Below, piece by piece: positions 44,657 through 56,242 of a stretch of 64,000 nt of DNA. The position numbers were made by a program, and so were the translations under genes. Position 1 is the first letter of the stretch. Each line of letters starts with the position of its first letter. Under the pieces are notes generated by a model. It saw only the letters and a list, made by a program, of their open reading frames with translations. It was not told where the DNA came from and searched no databases. The stretch is from Bimuria novae-zelandiae CBS 107.79 (taxonomy: Eukaryota > Ascomycota > Dothideomycetes > Pleosporales > Didymosphaeriaceae): contig ML976747.1 in the NCBI GenBank assembly GCA_010015655.1, forward strand, positions 224,374 through 288,373. Reading direction: 5' to 3'.

Positions 44657-45320
44657 CCACAGTACAAAGCCCATATGTGTATGGATAACTTGGTGCGGAT
44701 TATCCCAAGATCAAGCAGTCTGATCCTGAAAAAAGAAAGAATAGCAAAGCTTGTGTTTTAGTGAGAGGACCCCAGTTGAAAGCGCAGTTGTCGTGTTCTC
44801 CAAATGAAACCTATACGCGTGTTGGAATCCAACATTCTGTTCGTGAGAGCTAGGGCCAACAGGTTTTCCTTGTACCGTTATTAACGGCCTGAACAGATCA
44901 TAGGACACATAGTAACTAGGAAACAGTAATTATAGTAAAAAAGGGTGCACTAAAATTTCTAGAAAAGGCGGAGGTGCAGGCGGAGGGCGGTAGCGACTGT
45001 GGATACCATCGATGATCTATTCCACAACTGCGGGATGGACTAGGGCAAACGGTGGACATCTCTCTCAATGAGACAGAGTTCGGTCACTGGTCAGTTTTGC
45101 TTCCTACGGTTTTTGTCACTTTGCGGGAAACCTCTTGACGGAGTTACTTTTATCGCCGACAACCACCTGAACAGATCACACGACACACAACAACTGAAAA
45201 ACGCGAAGATTGGCACGTAAGCCCGCCATCACATGTTCCCGTATAGCCCCTGCAAAACCGCGCGATATCAACGAGGATGGTTCCGAGGTTGTCGTACTCG
45301 CAATCCCATACAGGATACAG
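44657..45320. other. normal-composition gap between two transposons
   Basis: 660 bp with only short frames, none recognisable. Two segments, near 44865-44905 and 45155-45195, share similar words (CTGAACAGATCA, GACACA) and may be an old local duplication. Confidence 0.45.
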
Positions 45321-45440
45321 GCCGACTGGTCAAAAAGCCAAGCCGACTGGTGGGGTCCAAGCGCGCCCTTGTGCCAAGCAGTTGGCTTGGCCCAGCAACC
45401 TAAGCAATAGGTTAGCTAAGTTTAACTAATAAAAATTTTT
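45321..45440 (+). repeat. left long terminal inverted repeat
   Basis: It contains the word GCCGACTGG twice (45321 and 45342) and GTGCCAAGCAGTTGGCTTGG, then AACCTAAGCAATAGGTTAGC, and ends in A/T-rich sequence. Confidence 0.85.
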
Positions 45441-48400
45441 TACTTCTTATTATATAACTTGCACCTACTTCTCTATATAAAAAGTCTACCATAATAATAT
45501 CTATTATAAATAAATTTATTTTACTAAATATTAAAAACGCTTCTCTGCAGCAAGTTAGCTAAGAAATTAAAAAGTTTAATATAATTATATTAGACGAAGA
45601 GGTAAATTCATATAAATATGTTTTAAAAATGTTTTAAATATGTTTGTAATGTATTGAAATCTGTTTTAGAACTAATTCTGCTTACTACTACGTAATTTAG
45701 ATCTTTAATTACTATAGATCTTGAATTTTCACTATAATTACCTAAATATTTAATTACTTATTAGAATAGAGATACATAGTATATTAATACTATAAAAGTT
45801 ACAGATATTAAGCACGCCTTAGTAAGTACATGTAATTATATTACTAACATATTTAGAACGTGTTCTAATCATAGTTTAGGCGTAATATAACTAGAGCTAA
45901 ATCTATAGCTCTATAATAGCAACCTCGTCTTTCTTAAATAATACTTAAGGAAAGAAATAGAAGATGCGTTATAGTAGGATTTATTATTATAAATATCCTT
46001 ATAACACATTACGAGCGCTATTATACTTAATTATAATTAAATAAATATAGGCTTTAACCTAAGACCTCTATAAGAGTATTAATAGCTTTAACCTAGATTT
46101 AATTTAATAAGATATAAACGCGTTCGTAGCATATTTAATATATATTATAAAGATATTAACTATTAAATATAGCTTATTCTAAAGCCTATAGAGAAGGTTT
46201 TAGTAAAGTATTACATATGTATCTTAGCATGTAACATACTAATTAGAAATACGTTTAATAAAATAGATAATAAGTAAATAATATAACTTAGAGCACGTTC
46301 TTAACGGATCCTAAACACGTTAGGATTTAAATAGGCAGGTGCAATACTATCCAAGCTACCAGAACTACGCTGTATAATATGCAACCTCTTATTTACTAAA
46401 ACTATAATTAGCTATTATAAGATATAATATTTGTATATTTATAGGAATTACTATCTTCTAGTAATAGAATAAATAGCACTAATACTAGTTACTATATTAT
46501 TAAATAGCAAAGCTATAGGAGGAAGACTTATAGTACACTCTTTAATATTTTTCTAACGTTTTCCTAATATTTTCCTAATATATCCTTAATATAATTTTAA
46601 TTGTTTCTAACGTGTTTAGGAAGCGTTAATTATTTACAAAGAGCTAAAAAAAACTTATTATTATACTCTATAACGTTGTTTTCTATATATTTATTCTAGA
46701 GGACCTTATTACTACACTATACATTCTTTTAGCTTTATTTAGAAAGCATTTACATCCATCACCGCTACTAAACAAGCCACTAAAGTCTATTATTTAAGAA
46801 ATAGTAGAGCTAGTAGATTACGTAAGAGATTTTAGGCTAATAACTAGTGAAACTGTTTATAATAGGTTTAGATTATATTTTTAATATTATTATAGGCTTA
46901 TTACTTCGCAGTCCTTTACCAGAATAATACTACTATTAGAATAATATAAAGACTCTTTTTAACCTTTATATATTCTTTAATAATCTTGATTAAATATTAT
47001 CTATTATACGTAAGCAACAGATTACGTATTAGCTAAAAGAAAATAATTTTATAGGTGTAGTATTTAAGTATAAGTAAAGGCATAAAAACGCGATATATAT
47101 AAATATAATTACTTTAGAATATATTATAAATAACTGGCTAACCTATTTTAGGGTTATATTTAAGGCATATATTATAACTCCTTATGAATTTAAATTATTT
47201 ACTTTATAATAGGACAATCTAAAATTTTTATATAATATAATACTTTTAAAGTTAATGTTTTCTTTAAAAGGATTAAGCAACGTAATTTTAATAAAATAAT
47301 TATTAAATAGTTTTTAAGAAAGCATAAAAAAGTAATTATTTTATCTTACTTTTTTTAACCTATTAATAATCTATTTTTAATATATTCTTGCTATTACACT
47401 TTCTTAAATATATCTTAAAAACTAAGATAATGAAAACTACTTTAAGGCGTTTTAAAGACCTTTTAATTATGTTATAAAGGTATTAGACTAAAGGCTATCT
47501 TCGTCTTATATTTCCCTTACTTAGAATTATAGTTTTACAGTAATTACTCTTTATATATATAGCAGTTAATATTTAGGTAGTTATTAGCTCTTAACGTGTT
47601 TGTAACGTATTCTAAATCTATTATAAAAACGGTTAGAAAATATTTATAATTAATTAACCTATAAGCTTGACTACCTATATAGCATATATACAAAATAATA
47701 ATATTCTGCCTTATTTACTTCTTTAGAAGTATAAATATGATTATAGTTAGAAATTATAAGCTTTAGATGCGGATAAAGTCATTATTATTTTACTATAATT
47801 AAACTAACTATAATTACCTTTATTAATTATTAATTAGTAAATAGCTAATTTAAAATATATATAGAATATCTTATTAACGTGTTCCAGACTATAAAGATAG
47901 TCCTAGTAAAGAGTAGGTAAGATATAAGCGTTAACTACTTATTACTAAAAGAATTAACAAAGTATATTTATCTGTAAAACCTAAAATATTTTTATTTTTA
48001 CGATATTATATAAATACTATTAAGTATAGTGTAAATAAGTTAAATATTATAGATAAGAAGCTAAAATTTTAATAGTAATCTTAAAGTAATATATTTTTAG
48101 CTTACTTTTAACATGTTACTAATATAATTATAGTAGAGAAAAACTTAATTAATAGAATATTAAGTAGTTTAGTACTTAATAAGGCTTTAAAATATTTTAT
48201 ATTTAAAGGGATATATCCCTTAAGGCTTAATTTTAGTAGTTATATACTTATAAGAATATATATTATTTATAAAATACGTTTTAAATATATAGAGAATAGG
48301 TTTAACAGAATCTTAGAATAGCACCGTATCTAAACTCTTATAGAACTGTAAGAAGCTATAACTAGTCTAGATACAGTATTGCATAGAGCAACTTCAAGCG

Positions 48401-48699
48401 GTATTGTACGACGTAGGAGCTCACGGCATAGCTCACGAGCTAGTTTTTCTTCAAGATCGAGTTCACAAAGACCACATATAAGGTAAGAACAATACCTTGA
48501 GAACACCTCTATAATAAGATACTAACACGTGAAGCGCATGTCCTAGCAAGAAATAAAAGAGTAAAGGTAGTAAATTAAACTAGAAATACTTAAAACTTAG
48601 CTTAAAGCGTTATAGTAGGCTATTAAGGAAAAAGAACTAAATCTACTAAAAAATAATAATAATAGTTATAGCTTAAAAATTAATATAGTTAGAATATAT

Positions 48700-48815
48700 A
48701 ATTTTTTATTAGTTAAGCTTAGCTAACCTGTTGCTTAGGTTGCTAGGCCAAGCTAACTGCTTGGCACAAGGGCGCTTAGACCACACCAGTCGGCTTGGCT
48801 TTTTGACCAGTCGGC
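48700..48815 (-). repeat. right long terminal inverted repeat
   Basis: Reverse-complement partner of 45321-45440, including both copies of the GCCGACTGG word. Confidence 0.85.
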
Positions 48816-50274
48816 TGACCTGTAGGTTCGATCTTTCCACGTGGAAACTCGCTTCCTGAAACGCCGTCGAGGAATGCTTGGCTTCATGCACTCACCTGTC
48901 AGTCTGGCCAATGGTGGTGCCTTGGTGGTCGGGATGTAGTCAACGCTAGTTAAGCTATCGGATGTATTCTCCGTTAGCTACGTTGAATACGAGGGCGCCA
49001 CCAATATGGCCTCGCCTGTGCAAGCCACCACATGCCTCCTCAAACTGTTGTTCTCTGCGTTTGCGAAAATTGATTAATGGTTTTGCGCTTTCTGAGAAGA
49101 ATCGCAGGACGAGATCGAGGCCTTGAAACGCTCTCGTACGTTATGAACGATTCAGTGGTGTATGAATATCGCGCGGAGAAATGGGATGAAGAAGGCCATC
49201 GTCTAAAGGTGAAAGTGGGCCACAAGGACGCCAATTAATCGCTGGTGTGTTCCCCCAGGATGAATAATACAATGGCTTGGGGTTTCCTTCCCGAAGGGAG
49301 AACAGCAAGCGGAGCCCAAGCCCTTGCCCACCCTCATTACACCTTTCTTTTAGCTGTTTAACACGCCGGGATGTGCACGTTCCGCCTGTCCTTCCGTTTA
49401 CGGCGAGCCTTTTCAAACTCTATTTACCAATTATTACATGGGTACATTTTCCTCCTCAGACGTGTTACAGATCGGTTTTGAGTAAGGCAATAACCCACTC
49501 GGTAGATATATGTAGCCAGCACGATTGGTCATGGAGCCAGGAAGGTCATCTTGCGAAAAATGGATTGAATCGGGGCGGTCGGAGCTGAACCTGAATGGCG
49601 ATCGCCATTTTGTTCTAGCTTGATTCGACGATTAAGCCGATCAGTGGGCAATCCAAAAGTCGAAATTTGCCCCATGCACGTAATTTTCCCCATTGTGGAT
49701 TTTTCAGGGAGCACCGGAGGCGACGGGACTTCTGTCGACCCATTCGAAGTCGCTAGCGCCCAAATGTCTCTACTAGGTCGTCTTCATCCATGCAGGCACG
49801 CGGCGACCTAATGGAAGCGCAGCCAGAATACCACCGAGAGCACGCCGAAAGTAACTTCTGTTGCTGGCCATTGGAGTCTTTAATGTCAAGCGGGAGCCAC
49901 TGTCTCGGAGCCGTTTCTTGGCAGCCTGACGTTCCCAGTGAATGGTGCAAGGAGCTCCTTCCGGTTCACTACATCTCCGACAGCTACATGCCGAAGAACC
50001 TCAGTTCTGTTTGACGATAATCAACCCGCACTTTGGCGGCATTTTGTCCCTTTGGGGGCACCAAAGCGACTTGATAACGCAATAGTTGGATCTTCGAACG
50101 TTTGCGCCACCTCCAACGCACCACCTGGACAGAGTCCAAGATCACCAGCTTGTCCCAAATGCGCCGACTCTCTGCTCGGCCTTCTACTACTCTTTTCCAA
50201 AACCGTCATCGGATCGTCCATCTGCCATCTCCCACGCCTAGCCGTGGTAACCTGTTTCTTCCCTTTACGCAACC
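48816..50274. other. 1.46-kb intergenic stretch without a recognisable gene
   Basis: Composition is normal and frames of 60-116 codons occur on both strands (for example 49277-49588 plus, 49938-50288 plus, 50021-50317 minus), but none has a known motif or convincing start and splice signals. The last few hundred bases should hold the promoter of the rhodopsin-like gene. Confidence 0.5.
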
Positions 50275-51686
50275 ATGTCGGCTCTTGAGCCAGAATCCTC
50301 CATCTGGTATGCCACATGTTGGGTAGTGCTCATAACGCGTGTTGTATCTAGGAGGCTGCACTATGGATCGTGGAAGGAGCTTGGTCCCGACGACTACCTG
50401 ATCTTCGTTGCCATGGTAAGCCTCACTGCAACCCTCAGCTGGAGCCACGCCGTTGATTCTAGCACAGGTCACAATGACTACCTTGATGGCTGCTATGCAT
50501 GCGGTCGTGCACAGTAGCAGTAACCTCATTGCACCAGGTGAAGCCGTTTCGGGATTCTCGCAGCGCGAGATAGAGCAACGGATCTTGGGGTCCAAGTTGG
50601 TTCTCGTTGTGGAACAGATGCAATGCTGTACGATATGGATTGTGAAAGCTTGCCTGCTATTGATGTACAAACGGATGACGTACGTCGTGTCCTCGGGACT
50701 CTTGCCTCTGTATACATGCTGACGCTGCTCCAGAGCGCTTTTGCCTCAGCATAAGATTGTGTTGTTGGTCGCCTGCTACACCGCTCTTGGCTTCGTAAGA
50801 GTTATCTATCCGCACTACGTATGATCTGGTGGCTGACCTTGTACCTTCAGATTGTCATGGAGATTCTATATCTCGGTGTCTGGTGTCGACCCTTCTCGCA
50901 GTACTGGGCCGTGCCGACATCGAGCACTCAGTGCTCCGCCGCAACGAATCACCTCATCACGAATGCCGTGCTCAACATATCCTCCGACCTCATGATCCTC
51001 GCCATCCCGATGCCGCTATTGTTCAAAGTGAAGTTGCCACTGAAGAACAAAGCCATCTTGATTGGTCTATTTCTTATTGGAACTTTCAACGTGAGCACAA
51101 GACATTGCCATCGGAGTCGCAATGGCTGATATTGTACCAGATCATTGCCGCTGTTCTCAACAAATACTATTCGTTCAAGCACCCCTTTGGAAGCGAGTGG
51201 CCAATGTGGTACCTGCGCGAGTCCTATACAGCCTTCCTTTGCGCGAATTTACCCCTCACATACCCGCTCGTGCAACGCATCTTCAGGCTCCGCAACTGGT
51301 CGCACAATTCTTACGGCGGACAATACCTCTCAGGCTCGCACCGGCATCCGACATGGCGCACGGGTCAGCGCTCGCAGGCAAATTCGCACGGCATGAGGAG
51401 CGGTGCAAAGCACGGAGGTATATCCAAGACTGTCAGCGTCAATGTATCGCATACAAGGACTCTTCCAGACTTCCAAAGAAGCGAGAGTGAAGAAAGGATA
51501 TACGGGCCTCCGACCTCGAGGGTGTTTGAGCAAGCGGCGCATGATGACGCAAACTCGGAACAGCATCGGTGGGCACCTGGCGTTAGGATTGAAATGGGCC
51601 CAGTCGGTCCGACGAGCTTGAAAGAGGGTAGTATAACGACAGTGAGGAGCTTGAAGAGCTTGGAAGAAGCGCACATGGGGCATTGA
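50275..51686 (+). CDS. fungal rhodopsin-domain (PTH11-type) integral membrane protein
   Basis: This is a seven-helix membrane protein of the fungal rhodopsin-like family, the class that includes PTH11-type candidate receptors. The inferred exons are 50275-50415, 50468-50679, 50734-50794, 50851-51090 and 51141-51686, all GT-AG with introns of 50-56 bp, giving 399 residues. Family signatures are LGPDDYLIFVAM, then VVEQMQCCTIWIVKACLLLMYKR, then LYLGVWCRPFSQYW, a Cys in TQCSA, TNHLITNAVLNISSDLMILA and IPMPLLFKVKLPLKNKAILI. The last extracellular/helical part has LNKYYSF and WYLRESYTAFLCANLPL, then YPLVQRIF. A hydrophilic tail of about 120 residues would be cytoplasmic. The extracellular N-terminus is short. 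No CFEM domain. The frame is intact. It converges with the flavoprotein gene, 201 bp away. The ligand is unknown. Confidence 0.88.
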
Positions 51687-51887
51687 TGAAGCCACTAACG
51701 AATTTAATATCATCTTACTGCTTTAAGCATCGATCATGCATCTGATCCAATATGCCACCTTGGAGATCAGTGGGCAACTTCTGTTCGCCCTACAGCTTAC
51801 TATGAGGTGCATTGTTCGCTACAAAGCATCCTCTGAAGAAGCGTTCGACTCCGACAAAGTCATCCGTCGCGGTGACTTTCGAAACAT

Positions 51888-53770
51888 CTATACGATGTTA
51901 GTCACACGTTCAATGGATACAGAGAATGTGCGCCCGTTACATTGGTCAGGTCTCACGATGACGATAGCGCCAACTACCGGATCGACGCCGTATTTCTCAT
52001 ACGCATGCCCGTGCCCGGAGTTGTAATGCTCATCATCGACATACACCTTGTGCAGATCTGAATGCAATTAGCACAAAGTTGCTAGTCCGGTAGGAGTGAG
52101 GACTCGCCTCGCATCCTCCACTTTCCTGTCACGGGCCAGTAGTAGTCTGGTATTTGTTCTTGCTGGGTTTCAAGGAACTTGCTGCTCAGAATGACGATTG
52201 GTTCAAGGATGCTGTCAATATCTGCACTTGGGAGAGTGAAGGTTCGCGCCAGAGGCTCGAGAACATTTGCAAGCTATCGCCGTTAGCTTCGCTTGAAAGA
52301 GTACAATGCGGCTCACTGACCTTTTCGAGTCGACGTCTATGAGCCTCATCGTTGATGTCGCCAGCGAAGATGACGATTCTCCACCTGCCGTTGCTCTGCA
52401 ACAAGCGCTGCAACTGCATAGCCTTGCAATCACAGAACCGTATGACCTGCGCGCTGGGAAACCTCATACCAACAAGACACTCTTTTGCCAACTCCTGTCT
52501 ACTTCCTTGCGCATCCGTCAATTCGGAGTCTTCGTACTGCGCTGTGAAGCCTGCCATGTACCTCCCACTCTTGACGAAATACTCCGCGAACTCTCCAGGC
52601 CGTTCTTCCTTCGACGAGAATTTCTTCGACAGCACTCGATCAAACGCAATCAAGTCAGCAGCCGTCTTCGTGCGTTCAAGCACGTACGTGCGCAAGAGTG
52701 ATGGTGGGGATATGCCACGAAGCACTGAGCCCAGCTTCCAGCCAAGATTGTATCCATCCTGCAGCGAAACGTTCATGCCTTGGCCGGCCTTTGGGGAGTG
52801 CGTATGGCACGCATCGCCCGTGAGAAAGACGCGGTAGTCTTTGTGGAAGTTGTCTGCGAGGCGTTGACCAATGGTATACGCAGACCACCAGAATGCATCA
52901 GCGAATTCCATTCGATAAGGCGTGAAGATCTTCTTTGCCGCGGCATGCAGATCGGCGAGTTTAATGTCCTTCGCGCGCGAGCCGGCGGGAAGCTGAATGT
53001 AGAAGCGCACAAGTGAACCGCCTTCTCGCGGGATGATGAGCAGACTCCCGTGCGCCGAGTGTAAAGTACACTTCCGACGAATGTCCGGGAAGTTCGTTTG
53101 TGGATAAACATCCATGACCCCCCAAACAGTGTCAGTGGTATCTCCAACCATGCGGTAGCCCAAGCTTTGGCGAACGGTACTATGTGCGCCGTCGCACCCC
53201 TACTTCATTAACAATCTGTCTACCGCACCGTTTGGTGCTTGAGCAACTTACCAAGACGTACTTCGCCAACCAGACTTCCTCGCTCCCATCTTTCTCCGCC
53301 ACAACCTTGCAGCAATAACTCTCCGGGTCTCCCACTAGCTTCTCATCAACCTCCACCCTCTTAATCTCCCACCCATACTCAATCCTTTTCTCCCCACCCG
53401 CAAGCTCACCCATCTTCCCCAGCATCAGCCCATTCATCCTCGCCTGGTTCAAAATCACATGCGGCATATGACTCAGCCCCTTCTCCGTGTCCATCGCCCT
53501 GCTCTTCCTCACGATGCCCGTCTCGCCATCGTCAGACCAGAAGCAGACTTCCAGTATGTGGTGAGCTTCGCGGAGTAGTTCTTCTGAGAGGCCGAAGGAC
53601 TCGTAGATCTCGACGGTACGGCATTGCACGCCGTCTGCTTGGCCGATCTCCATGGGGCCGGGGCGCCGCTCGAGCATGGTGAAGGGGATATTGTATTGGG
53701 CGAGCCAGGTTCCGGCGAAGATGCCGGCGCTGCCGGAGCCGCAGATTAGGACGTCTGTTTTGTGGACCAT
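51888..53770 (-). CDS. phenol 2-monooxygenase-type FAD-dependent hydroxylase
   Basis: This is a class A flavoprotein aromatic hydroxylase using NAD(P)H, FAD and O2. The inferred exons are 53770-53252, 53199-52321, 52273-52108 and 52057-51888, giving 577 residues. The start is ATG 53770 (MVHKTDVLIC), the only in-frame ATG before the fold. Motifs are GSGSAGIFAGTWLA (FAD beta-alpha-beta), the DG-type GCDGAHSTVRQSLG after the first intron, and VFLTGDACHTHSPKAGQGMN (second FAD motif). The thioredoxin-like C-terminal domain follows (FTLPSADIDSILEPIVILSS, YVDDEHYNSGHGHAYEKYGV). The third intron appears to be GC-AG (GCGAGT donor, GCTAATT branch, TTCAG acceptor). The extreme C-terminus, RPDQCNGRTFSVS, departs from the usual RPDQ-x-V-S-W-V ending and is short, so the last residues may be altered. 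The substrate is not predictable beyond a phenolic compound. Confidence 0.87.
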
Positions 53771-54544
53771 GTCTGATGCAGGAATTGAGTTTTGCGAGCT
53801 TCTTGAAGCTGTTAGAGGAGTCTTCAGGGCGTCTCGATTTGAATGAGGGGCGAGAGCGGGAGAAAAGTACAAATTGGCAATTCAGGAGGTCACGAGTTAT
53901 ATATATTCGGTATATCCGGCCCCAAAAGAGTTCTTCGAGGCAGCACCCGGCTCGTGGAATCGACGAGGGGTTATATTTGTTGTTGCTATGAGAGGATGCC
54001 GGTGCGGGGCCCCGCACAGCGACGACATGTCCGACCCACAATGCGAACACAAATGAGAAAGCTCAGTTTCGGTGGACATGCCAGCCGATGCCTCGGGAAT
54101 AATCACTTTTCGTCTGGTGAATGTTGGGATGGGTGTCTGTTCACGTAATCCGGCAAGAGGTTCGGTTGCTACTGCTCACGGATATTGTTCGGAGATGGCA
54201 GGTCCTCCCCCGGATCTAAGATGCACGTGGAAGCGCCCAATACTCGGCCTCACTGGCAGCAACGTCCAACATCGACTTCATCAGATCCCAGGAAACAGCT
54301 CCGAGCGCGAGTTCACACCTACACAGATCATTTCAGGACATGCTAGGGAACACATGTTTTGTATGGCACAGCGCCAACCCACCCTGACCCGTCTCGACCA
54401 CACGTGCTGCCCAGCGACCCGTAGACCAGCGACCCGTAGACCAGCGACCCGACCTGCCCATTCACAACCCAACCGGATACAAAACAACATCCCGTAGCCG
54501 GTTGAGGAGCTACATGCTATCCTAACACTGGTATCAGAGCAGTT
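53771..54544. other. intergenic region, probable promoters of two divergent genes
   Basis: 774 bp separate the minus-strand flavoprotein start from the plus-strand HET gene start. No gene seen. It contains the 15-bp tandem repeat listed separately. Confidence 0.5.
54411..54451 (+). repeat. 2.7 copies of a 15-bp tandem repeat upstream of the HET gene
   Basis: The unit is CCAGCGACCCGTAGA, starting at 54411, 54426 and 54441, with the last copy partial. Confidence 0.9.
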
Positions 54545-55840
54545 ATGTCGTTCCAACACGAACCTCTGGACCTGAGCAAGGCTCAAATCCGCCTGCTCTT
54601 GCTTGATCCACCCGGCGACGGCGCTATCACTGCCAGAGTAGAACATTTCGATTTCGATAGTACCTGTCCCTTGTATGAGGCCATCTCATATACTTGGGGC
54701 CAGGACATCGACAGCTGCACTATCCAAGTCGCGGGGCAGCAAATGGCAGTGGGCGACAACTTGTACCGGCTTCTCAACGTTTTACGGAATCATTTTTCAA
54801 GATTGACGGGCTGGTTATGGATAGATCAGATCTGCATCGATCAGACGAATCCAAATGAGCGAAATCACCAGGTCCGCATGATGCACCAAATATACACACG
54901 AGCATCGGGAGTGGTTGCATGGCTGGGCGATTCGGACGAGAACAGCGATATGGCGATGAAGTTCATTGCTGGCACCATCAAAATATATCCCACCCTAAGC
55001 GTCGGTGTGCCGAAAGACAAAACGATTCAATTAGCCATTATATCTCTGGTGCAGCGGCCGTATTGGTCAAGACTCTGGATCCTGCAAGAAGTCATTGCCG
55101 CTACCAAAGTGGACCTGATGTGTGGTCAGCGAAGGATCGACTGGGCCAGTCTAGAACGATTTTTTTTCCACTATCGTCAGTTCTACATCAACCACTACCC
55201 TGCTTTCAAGAAGGCGCATACAATTGTGCAAGAACGGTCAGCATCGACGCCGAGGACAATGCTCCCGATCCTGCAGCGCTTTACCGATTGGCAATGCAAA
55301 GACCTGAGAGACAAAATCTACGGGCTTGTGGGTTTGATTCCTTATGATATCGATTTCGTCATCGATTACCAGAAGCCGGTCAAGACTGTTCTGATCGACG
55401 TTTTGCTAGCGCTGCACGAGGACCTGACCCCTCGCGAGGGCTATCGATTCAACAAGATGGACATTCTATGGAACCTAGTGAATAGTGCTCTTCAACTGCG
55501 ACGCAATTTGGCCGTATTTTCCATCAGCGAGGTCCAGCTGTTATCAGAAGTGCTCCAAAACTGCCCTGATTTGTGGGACGAGGCCGTCATGTTCGACATG
55601 TCGCCAAGCTCTACAACGACCACTGTTTGCGAAGCTTTGTTATCAAACGATTTTCTCCGAGATCGGATTGTTGATGAAGACAGTCTGGCAGAAGGCCTCT
55701 CCAGGCGTCATTGGTTCTTTGACGAAGAAGCTGACGAAGAAGCTGACGAAGAAGCTGACGAAGAAGTTGACGAAGAAGTTGACGAAAAGGTTGAAGAGAT
55801 GATGGCCGAATTGTTCGAAAAAGTATGGAGGAGTGGGTAG
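54545..55840 (+). CDS. HET-domain (heterokaryon incompatibility) protein
   Basis: HET proteins trigger cell death or growth arrest on non-self recognition during hyphal fusion; the HET domain is TIR-like. This is a single 431-residue exon starting at ATG 54545. Signatures are YEAISYTWG at residues 44-52, LWIDQICIDQ at 91-100, QVRMMHQIYTRASGVVAWLG next, then RPYWSRLWILQEV and LRDKIYGLVGL. These are the usual order and spacing. The protein ends soon after the domain with an acidic repeat tail (EEADEEADEEADEEVDEE and so on). The frame is intact and the composition normal. It may pair with a partner locus, but the neighbouring genes give no evidence for one. Confidence 0.93.
   Translation: MSFQHEPLDLSKAQIRLLLLDPPGDGAITARVEHFDFDSTCPLYEAISYTWGQDIDSCTIQVAGQQMAVGDNLYRLLNVLRNHFSRLTGWLWIDQICIDQTNPNERNHQVRMMHQIYTRASGVVAWLGDSDENSDMAMKFIAGTIKIYPTLSVGVPKDKTIQLAIISLVQRPYWSRLWILQEVIAATKVDLMCGQRRIDWASLERFFFHYRQFYINHYPAFKKAHTIVQERSASTPRTMLPILQRFTDWQCKDLRDKIYGLVGLIPYDIDFVIDYQKPVKTVLIDVLLALHEDLTPREGYRFNKMDILWNLVNSALQLRRNLAVFSISEVQLLSEVLQNCPDLWDEAVMFDMSPSSTTTTVCEALLSNDFLRDRIVDEDSLAEGLSRRHWFFDEEADEEADEEADEEVDEEVDEKVEEMMAELFEKVWRSG
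55721..55792 (+). repeat. six copies of a 12-bp coding minisatellite in the HET gene
   Basis: The unit is GACGAAGAAGCT; later units carry GTT for GCT and the last reads GACGAAAAGGTT. Each adds D-E-E-A/V, so copy-number change keeps the frame. Confidence 0.92.
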
Positions 55841-56242
55841 TGATGTCACTGATGTGATGAGGCGGATTGAGTAAGTATCCCCTAGCACGAGATAACCGCG
55901 GCCGGTGCGAGCATGACCACGGGCGGACGAACGACAGCGAACCAATAGCCAGCGTTGCGGTGAGCACGAGATGTTTTCGTTGACTCACGCATTCTCTCTC
56001 TTCCAACATCTAACTTTCGTCAGCGCACTCTGTTCGCTCGCATATCCCTTGGAAAGCGTTGTAGGAAGGCCATACATTGCATTCGTGGTTCCTTCCTACG
56101 TATCTCGGACATGGAAGCCGAATACCGCTCCAAGCGCTAGATACAGCTCAGCCATATAATCCGTCACCCTCCATCATGGACCTCTCATGCCCAGGTACAA
56201 GACCTCCTCCGTACCCACCCATCCGCTCCCCGCTTCCATCCC
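55841..56242. other. convergent intergenic region, no gene seen
   Basis: 400 bp between the HET stop and the stop of the secreted-protein gene on the other strand. Only short frames. Presumably two 3' untranslated regions. Confidence 0.5.

Larger units (their letters stand above)
45321..48815. mobile_element. unclassified 3.5-kb element with long terminal inverted repeats, RIP-degraded
   Basis: Inverted repeats of about 115-120 bp (45321-45440 and 48700-48815) begin GCCGACTGGTCAAAAAGCCA and enclose about 3.2 kb of extremely AT-rich sequence. The two repeats differ by a few, mostly transition, changes and a 2-bp indel. The flanks do not show an obvious target duplication; a 4-bp indel next to the right end confuses the border. 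No transposase motif could be read. A low-RIP stretch at about 48330-48490 gives a minus-strand peptide with LDLEEKLARELCRELLRR that might belong to its protein. MULE-like or hAT-like class are both possible. Confidence 0.75.

Noticed and set aside
48820..48900. GGTTCGATCTTTCC, similar to a tRNA T-loop (B box)
   Set aside because: No A box at the right distance and no acceptor-stem pairing could be found. No tRNA is called anywhere in the window.
50275..53770. Rhodopsin-like protein plus flavin monooxygenase as part of a secondary-metabolite cluster
   Set aside because: No backbone enzyme (PKS, NRPS, terpene synthase), transporter or cluster regulator lies nearby, and the oxygenase at 60585 is separated by MKT1 and other unrelated genes.
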